Source: Frateuria_A sp035695185
GTDB lineage: Bacteria > Pseudomonadota > Gammaproteobacteria > Xanthomonadales > Rhodanobacteraceae
DNA length: 10,905 nucleotides
Reading direction: 5' to 3'
Assembly: GCF_035695185.1 (NCBI RefSeq)
Contig: NZ_DASSES010000022.1
Coordinates: 1-10,905, forward strand
Shown: positions 6,845 to 10,905 of the stretch, piece after piece
Position numbering within the stretch: position 1 is the stretch's first letter
Layout of the letters: each line of letters opens with the position of its first letter
The notes under the pieces: generated by a model
Databases searched by the model: none
The model's input: the letters and a program-made list of their open reading frames with translations, nothing else
Told to the model about the DNA's origin: nothing
Position numbers and translations under genes: made by a program

Positions 6845-7735
6845 TCACCGGGCGAGAAACGCGTCCAGCTCCCGGGCGCGCGGCATCCCCTGCTGTGCGC
6901 CCAGCCGAGTCACTGCCAGGGCGGCGGCGGCGCAGGCCTTGCGCACCGCCTGGGGCAGTCCTTCGTGCAGGAACACTGCCAGCGCGGCGTTGAACGTATC
7001 GCCGGCACCGGTACTGTCGACCACATCCACCGCGAAGCTGGCCTGGTGCGCGGGCTCCCCCTGCTCGCGGTACCAGGCGCCCTCGCTGCCGCGGGTCAGG
7101 ACGACCGGGCCCGGTGCACGGCGCATCAGCGCGCGGAAGTCCTCGTCCGGGCTGGCGCCGAGCAGCACTGCCAGTTCGTGCTGGTTGGGGGTGATGTAGC
7201 GCGCGAGGGCAAGCGACGCGGGTGGCAGTGGCCGCGCCGGCGCGGGGTTGAGGATCACCGGCACGCCCAGGCGATGGCCCAGGCGCAGGGTGGCGTCGAT
7301 CGCCTCCAGCGGGATCTCCATCTGCACCAGCACGACATCCGCACGGGCGACCATGTCGCGCGCGGCTTCGAGGTGCGCTGGCGTCACGCCGGCATTGGCC
7401 GCGGGCACCACCACGATCTGGTTCTCGCCGCCGGCCACGGTGATCGAGGCGGTGCCGCTGGCCTGGTCGGCCAGCCGGTGCACGTGGGTCAGGTCCACGC
7501 CTTCCTCGCGCAGGCCCGCGTGCAACTGGTCGCCAAAGCTGTCGCGACCCAGCGCGCCGACCAGCGCCACCTCGGCGCCAAGGCGTACGGCCGCCACCGC
7601 CTGGTTGGCGCCCTTGCCGCCCGCCACGGTGACGAAGCCATCCCCCAGCAGCGTCTCGCCCGGTGCGGGGAAGCGGGGCGCCTGCGTGACCAGGTCCATG
7701 TTGATGCTGCCGACGACGACGATGCGGCGGTTCAT
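6845..7735 (-). CDS. rbsK: Ribokinase (PfkB family sugar kinase)
   Basis: Ribokinase phosphorylates D-ribose to ribose 5-phosphate with ATP in the cytoplasm. The 296-residue protein has the full-length PfkB fold: an N-terminal strand IVVVGSINMDLV (5-16), the first signature GGKGANQAVA (39-48) for substrate binding, TPNQHEL (182-188) and the second signature DSTGAGDTFNAAL (240-252). Asp246 in the GAGD anion hole is the expected catalytic base. NMD near the N-terminus and GGKGAN favour ribokinase over fructokinase or adenosine kinase. The ATG at 7735-7733 has an AAAGG Shine-Dalgarno (7746-7742) six bases upstream. No ribose transporter or LacI-type regulator lies nearby, so it may act on ribose from nucleoside breakdown. 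It diverges from the cation transporter gene across 99 bases. Confidence 0.93.
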   Translation of the reverse strand: MNRRIVVVGSINMDLVTQAPRFPAPGETLLGDGFVTVAGGKGANQAVAAVRLGAEVALVGALGRDSFGDQLHAGLREEGVDLTHVHRLADQASGTASITVAGGENQIVVVPAANAGVTPAHLEAARDMVARADVVLVQMEIPLEAIDATLRLGHRLGVPVILNPAPARPLPPASLALARYITPNQHELAVLLGASPDEDFRALMRRAPGPVVLTRGSEGAWYREQGEPAHQASFAVDVVDSTGAGDTFNAALAVFLHEGLPQAVRKACAAAALAVTRLGAQQGMPRARELDAFLAR

Positions 7736-7834
7736 GTGCTGCCTTTCCGGAACGAGGCCTCAAGCATAGCGACCGACGCACCCCGAGGCGCAGCATCCGG
7801 GCGTTGACGATCGCTCCGGCGCCGACATGCGAGT

Positions 7835-8467
7835 ATGCGTCCGGTGACCATGCCGCATTCCCCCCAGCCACCCTCCTCCGGCGGACAGCGGACCGCCCTG
7901 CACCGGGTCGTATGGCTGGTTGCCCTGCTCAATCTCGCCTACTTCGGCGTCGAGTTCACGGTGGCGCTGGCGATCGGCTCGGTGTCGCTGCTCGCCGACA
8001 GCATCGACTTCCTCGAGGACGCTTCGGTCAATCTGCTGATCTTCCTCGCGCTGGGCTGGCCGCCTGCGGCGCGGGCCCGCGTCGGCATGGCGCTGGCCGC
8101 GATCCTGCTGGTGCCGGCGCTGGCCCTGTTGTGGGCGCTGTGGCACAAGCTGCAGCTGCCGGTGCCGCCGCCGCCGTTGCCGCTGTCGGCCACCGGCCTG
8201 GGCGCGCTGGTGGTCAACCTGGCCTGCGCGATGCTGCTGGCGCGCTACCGGCATCACGCCGGCAGCCTGACCCGCGCGGCCTTCCTGTCGGCGCGCAACG
8301 ACGCGCTGGCCAACGTGGCGATCGTGCTGGCCGGGGGCGCAACCGCGTGGACCGACTCGGTCTGGCCGGACGTGGTGGTGGGGCTGGGGATCGCGGCGAT
8401 GAACGCGGACGCGGCGCGCGAGGTGTGGGAGGCGGCACGGGAGGAACACGCCGCTTCGAGGGCGTAG
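7835..8467 (+). CDS. Short cation diffusion facilitator-like membrane transporter
   Basis: The 210-residue product looks like the transmembrane part of a CDF metal efflux protein, a family that exports Zn, Co, Cd or similar divalent ions using the proton gradient. Hydrophobic segments lie at about 24-46, 50-73, 83-103, 118-136, 153-171 and 177-190, giving six helices. The TM2 motif reads LADSIDFLED (53-62), with Asp58 and Asp62 in the H/D-x3-D metal-site pattern. The TM5 counterpart SARNDALANV (152-161) keeps Asp156, but serine replaces the usual histidine four residues earlier. A Pro-rich loop (110-116) joins TM3 and TM4. The cytoplasmic C-terminal domain of most CDF proteins is missing; the protein ends about 20 residues after TM6. 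An alternative start is the in-frame ATG at 7850; neither has a strong Shine-Dalgarno. The metal specificity cannot be read from sequence. Confidence 0.75.
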   Translation: MRPVTMPHSPQPPSSGGQRTALHRVVWLVALLNLAYFGVEFTVALAIGSVSLLADSIDFLEDASVNLLIFLALGWPPAARARVGMALAAILLVPALALLWALWHKLQLPVPPPPLPLSATGLGALVVNLACAMLLARYRHHAGSLTRAAFLSARNDALANVAIVLAGGATAWTDSVWPDVVVGLGIAAMNADAAREVWEAAREEHAASRA

Positions 8468-8521
8468 GTGCCTGCCGGCTCGTGTTCGGGCTCGCTCGCG
8501 AGGGTAACGGTGAGGATGGCA

Positions 8522-8541
8522 GTCGCGCCGGCGGGCGCGAC
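8522..8541. terminator. Strong GC hairpin between convergent genes
   Basis: GTCGCGCC (8522-8529), loop GGCG, GGCGCGAC (8534-8541) is a perfect eight-base stem with a four-base loop. It sits in the 84-base gap between two convergent genes, 10 bases from the stop of the leftward one and 54 from the rightward one. That position suits a bidirectional terminator, although neither side has a T-run. Confidence 0.5.
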
Positions 8542-8551
8542 AGCAAACGGC

Positions 8552-9166
8552 TCAGTGAGCGTGGCCGATGCCCGAGTCGCCCTGCTCCAGCGGTGGCGGC
8601 GTGCCCGCCACGGCGAGCAGCGACTGCGCGTAGCCGTCTTCCATGCTGATCGTGGACACCTCGTCCCAGGCGAAGAACGACGCCTCGCGGAGCCACTCGG
8701 CATCCGGGCTGATCTCCTGCAGGGTGAAGCCGTCCTCTTCCACGCCGACCAGCCGGCCGATGTAGCAGACCTCGGCCTCGTCCTCGCTGTCCACATGCAC
8801 GCCGATCACCGGCGCCACTCGGCCGGCGGCCTGCACCACCTCGCGGATCGAGTCGAGCGGAAACCCGCGCGGCGTGCGCGGCAGCAACTGCTTGAGCTTG
8901 AGCGCCTGCTCCATGAACACGTGGTGCTTGTCCGGCGCCTCCAGCTCGGAGACGTCGCGGTGGCGCATCACGTACATGCCGTCGTAGGTGATGCCGTCGC
9001 CGACCACCCACAGCAGGAAAAACTCGCGGCCCACCCCGCCCACGTAGCCGCAGAAGCTGCCGTGTTCCAGCTCCGAGCGCCACAGGCGCACCAGTTGCTG
9101 GTTCTGCTGTGCCTCGCGCAGCTGTGCACGCTGGCCGGTGGTTTTGAGTTCGATGACCTTGCCCAT
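8552..9166 (-). CDS. Uncharacterised protein with two similar beta-rich modules
   Basis: I do not recognise a named family for this 204-residue protein. It has no signal peptide or membrane segment and is probably cytoplasmic. Two stretches resemble each other. Residues 37-90 have the pattern GYVGGV-REFFLLWVV then MYVMRHRDVSELE, and residues 132-186 have CYIGRLVGVEEDGFTLQEI then SFFAWDEVSTISM. Each reads as a small strand-rich unit, possibly Sm- or SH3-like, ending in an aromatic-x-D-V/E-V-S turn, followed by a short helix (MEQALKLKQL; DGYAQSLLAV). A helical linker with PRGFPLDSIREVVQ (99-112) separates them. The N-terminus is basic and polar with a Gln-rich helix (12-24). The ATG at 9166 lacks a Shine-Dalgarno, and a TAAAAT box lies only seven bases upstream. 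It follows hslU by 36 bases in the same direction. The fold and function are unknown. Confidence 0.82.
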   Translation of the reverse strand: MGKVIELKTTGQRAQLREAQQNQQLVRLWRSELEHGSFCGYVGGVGREFFLLWVVGDGITYDGMYVMRHRDVSELEAPDKHHVFMEQALKLKQLLPRTPRGFPLDSIREVVQAAGRVAPVIGVHVDSEDEAEVCYIGRLVGVEEDGFTLQEISPDAEWLREASFFAWDEVSTISMEDGYAQSLLAVAGTPPPLEQGDSGIGHAH

Positions 9167-9173
9167 GACAGGA

Positions 9174-9179
9174 ATTTTA
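9174..9179 (-). promoter_or_regulatory. Candidate -10 box for a leaderless transcript
   Basis: The minus strand reads TAAAAT, one mismatch from TATAAT, seven bases before the ATG of the 204-aa protein gene. A start six to seven bases downstream of this box would put the RNA 5' end at or next to the ATG, and there is no Shine-Dalgarno in between. The -35 region is poor: TGAACA at 9205-9200 is 20 bases away, which is too far. Confidence 0.4.
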
Positions 9180-9202
9180 CCAGACGGGTCTCTGCGGCTT
9201 GT

Positions 9203-10540
9203 TCAGAGGATGTAACGGCTGAGGTCCTGGTCCTTCACCAGTGAACCCAGGTTCTTGTCCACCTGTTCGGCGTCGATCAGGTATTTTTCGCCGGACTTGT
9301 CCGCGGCCTCGAACGAGATCCGCTCCAGCAGGCGCTCCATCACGGTGTGCAGGCGACGGGCCCCGATGTTCTCCGTGCGCTCGTTCACCTGGCAGGCGAC
9401 CTCGGCCAGCCGGTCGATCCCGGAGTCGGCGAACTCGATCGCCACGCCCTCGGTGGCCAACAACGCAACGTACTGCTTGGTGAGCGCGTTGTGCGGCTCA
9501 CGCAGGATCCGCTTGAAGTCCTCGATCGACAGCGCCGACAGCTCGACCCGGATCGGCAGCCGGCCCTGCAGTTCGGGAATCAGGTCCGAGGGCTTGGACA
9601 GCGAGAACGCGCCCGAGGCGATGAACAGCATGTGGTCGGTCTTGATCGGGCCGTACTTGGTCGAGACGGTCGAGCCTTCCACCAGCGGCAGCAGGTCGCG
9701 CTGCACGCCCTCGCGCGAGACGCCGGCGCCGCCCCATTCGGAGCGCTGGGCGACCTTGTCGATCTCGTCGATGAAGACGATGCCGTTCTGTTCGGCGGCC
9801 TCGACCGCCAGCGCGCGGATTTCCTCGTCGTTGACCAGCTTGCCGGCCTCCTCCTCGACCAGCAGCGGACGGGCGGCCTTGATCGGCAGCTTGCGCGATT
9901 GCGTGCGGGCGCCGCCCAGGTTCTGGAACATCTGGCGCAGCTGCTGCCCCATCTCCTCCATGCCGGGCGGCGACATGATCTCCACCCCGACGTTCATGGC
10001 GAAGTCCAGTTCGATCTCGCGATCGTCCAGCGCACCCTCGCGCAGCTGCTTGCGCAGCTTCTGCCGGGTATCGCTGTCGGCCGGGGCGACGGTGAGATCG
10101 TGCGACCAGTCGCTGGCGGTCTGCCGGCGCGGCAGCAACGCATCCAGGATGCGGTCCTCGGCGCGGTCCTCGGCCTGCGAGCGCACGCGCTTGGTCGCCT
10201 GCTCGCGGGTGAGCTTGTAGGCCACGTCGGCCAGGTCGCGGATGATCGATTCCACGTCCTTGCCGACATAGCCGACCTCGGTGAACTTGGTCGCCTCCAC
10301 CTTCACGAACGGTGCGTTGGCCAGGGTGGCCAGGCGGCGCGCGATCTCGGTCTTGCCCACGCCGGTGGGCCCGATCATCAGGATGTTCTTGGGCGTGACC
10401 TCGTTGCGCATCTCCGGGTCCAGCTGCATGCGGCGCCAGCGGTTGCGCAAGGCGATCGCCACGGCGCGCTTGGCGTCGTGCTGGCCGACGATGAAGCGGT
10501 CCAGTTCGTTGACGATTTCGCGGGGGGTGAGTTCGCTCAT
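9203..10540 (-). CDS. hslU: ATP-dependent protease ATPase subunit HslU
   Basis: HslU (ClpY) is the hexameric AAA+ unfoldase that feeds substrates to the HslV peptidase in the cytoplasm. The 445-residue protein has the family length and motifs: start MSELTPREIVNELDRFIVGQ, Walker A GPTGVGKT (57-64), pore loop GYVG (90-93), and the intermediate I domain (about 110-240). Walker B IVFIDEID follows (254-261), then GRLPIRVEL with the likely arginine finger Arg327 and sensor 2 GARR (393-396). The terminal SRYIL (441-445) is the tail that docks into HslV. The ATG at 10540 has no recognisable Shine-Dalgarno; its upstream RNA is C-rich. It follows hslV by 67 bases in the same direction, the standard hslVU operon. 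Heat-shock control is typical of the family, but any promoter would be outside the window. Confidence 0.98.
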   Translation of the reverse strand: MSELTPREIVNELDRFIVGQHDAKRAVAIALRNRWRRMQLDPEMRNEVTPKNILMIGPTGVGKTEIARRLATLANAPFVKVEATKFTEVGYVGKDVESIIRDLADVAYKLTREQATKRVRSQAEDRAEDRILDALLPRRQTASDWSHDLTVAPADSDTRQKLRKQLREGALDDREIELDFAMNVGVEIMSPPGMEEMGQQLRQMFQNLGGARTQSRKLPIKAARPLLVEEEAGKLVNDEEIRALAVEAAEQNGIVFIDEIDKVAQRSEWGGAGVSREGVQRDLLPLVEGSTVSTKYGPIKTDHMLFIASGAFSLSKPSDLIPELQGRLPIRVELSALSIEDFKRILREPHNALTKQYVALLATEGVAIEFADSGIDRLAEVACQVNERTENIGARRLHTVMERLLERISFEAADKSGEKYLIDAEQVDKNLGSLVKDQDLSRYIL

Positions 10541-10553
10541 GGGGTGGCCGGAT

Positions 10554-10578
10554 GGGGAACGGGGAACAGGGGACGGGG
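10554..10578 (+). repeat. G-quadruplex motif in the hslV-hslU spacer
   Basis: Four runs of four guanines on the plus strand (10554-10557, 10561-10564, 10569-10572, 10575-10578) are separated by AAC, AACA and AC, built from an imperfect GGGGAAC repeat. A fifth run lies at 10541-10544 next to the hslU start. This fits the standard intramolecular quadruplex pattern. Because hslVU is read from the other strand, the G-rich strand is the transcription template and the mRNA is C-rich here. Confidence 0.8.
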
Positions 10579-10607
10579 AAGGTCGGCGGCAGGGCAGGCG
10601 GAAGGCT

Positions 10608-10905
10608 TCACGGCCCCCGCTCCGCGCCCTCCGCTCCCGCCTCGAGCTCCTCGATCGTGGTGCTGTGGTTGGTGTAGATGCAGATGTCGCCGGCGATCTT
10701 CAGCGCCTTCTCGACGATCTGGCGCGCGTCCATGTCGGTGTTCTCCAGCAGCGACAATGCCGCCGCCTGGGCGTAGGGGCCACCGGAGCCGATCGCGATC
10801 AGGCCGTTCTCCGGCTCCAGCACGTCACCGTTGCCCGAGATCAGCAGCGAGGCGTCCCTGTCGGCCACCGCGAGCATCGCCTCGAGCTTGCCGAAGCGCC
10901 GGTCG
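10608..10905 (-). CDS. hslV: ATP-dependent protease peptidase subunit HslV, 5' end outside window
   Basis: HslV (ClpQ) is the threonine peptidase, related to proteasome beta subunits, that forms two stacked hexamers capped by HslU. About 98 C-terminal residues are visible, entering as DRRFGKLEAMLAVADRDAS and including LLISGNGDVLEP, the glycine-rich IGSGGPYAQAAALSL, the TDMDARQIVEKALKIAGDIC helix and IYTNHSTTIEEL. These match the second half of the family. The catalytic N-terminal Thr lies beyond the right edge. The last ten residues (AGAEGAERGP) extend slightly past the usual end near TIEEL. The apparent ATG at 10877 is internal, not the start, because homology continues upstream without a break. 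It is co-directional with hslU. Confidence 0.97.
   Translation of the reverse strand, partial: DRRFGKLEAMLAVADRDASLLISGNGDVLEPENGLIAIGSGGPYAQAAALSLLENTDMDARQIVEKALKIAGDICIYTNHSTTIEELEAGAEGAERGP

Noticed and set aside
6261..7199. 312-codon plus-strand frame from the mnmE-rbsK gap into rbsK
   Set aside because: Only its GTKCQGMEGLIGEA to AEHDEI part is real, as one fragment of the DUF892 pseudogene. The rest is out of frame or antisense to rbsK.
1..10905. CRISPR array, insertion sequence, tRNA or prophage
   Set aside because: I saw no spaced direct repeats, transposase-like reading frame, terminal repeats or tRNA-like fold on either strand.

Overview
The window is a GC-rich stretch (about two thirds G+C by eye) of a bacterial chromosome around the replication origin. 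The order dnaN-dnaA (leftward) then rpmH-rnpA-yidC-mnmE (rightward) is the classic gammaproteobacterial origin neighbourhood. The protein sequences (DnaA starting MSDLWRRCLERL, YidC starting MNQTRTFLLF) and the base composition suggest Xanthomonadales/Lysobacterales (Xanthomonas, Lysobacter or Luteimonas-like). That placement is my inference from sequence familiarity.

Layout. Positions 1-688 hold the 5' part of dnaN (minus), cut by the window edge. Positions 689-915 are a non-coding spacer with two perfect DnaA boxes in opposite orientation, weaker boxes and an AT-rich patch, and are the best oriC candidate. dnaA (minus) follows, then a 183-base divergent spacer with a strong promoter for rpmH. 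The rightward run rpmH, rnpA, yidC and mnmE covers a ribosomal protein, the RNase P protein, the membrane insertase and a tRNA-modifying GTPase. No yidD lies between rnpA and yidC, where it is often found.

After mnmE, 6280-6807 holds a decayed ferritin-like DUF892 (YciE/YciF) gene broken by four single-base indels. Next are a ribokinase gene (rbsK, minus), a divergent short cation-diffusion-facilitator-like membrane protein gene (plus), and a convergent gene for an uncharacterised 204-aa protein that looks like two copies of a small beta-rich module. The right end carries hslU and the C-terminal half of hslV (both minus), the ATP-dependent HslVU protease. Their 67-base spacer contains a four-run G-quadruplex motif on the plus strand.

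Most genes are housekeeping: replication initiation and clamp (dnaA, dnaN), translation and RNA processing (rpmH, rnpA, mnmE), membrane biogenesis (yidC) and proteolysis (hslVU). I found no new multi-gene system. The points worth a second look are the origin layout, the DUF892 pseudogene, the quadruplex spacer, and the duplicated-module protein with its possible leaderless start.
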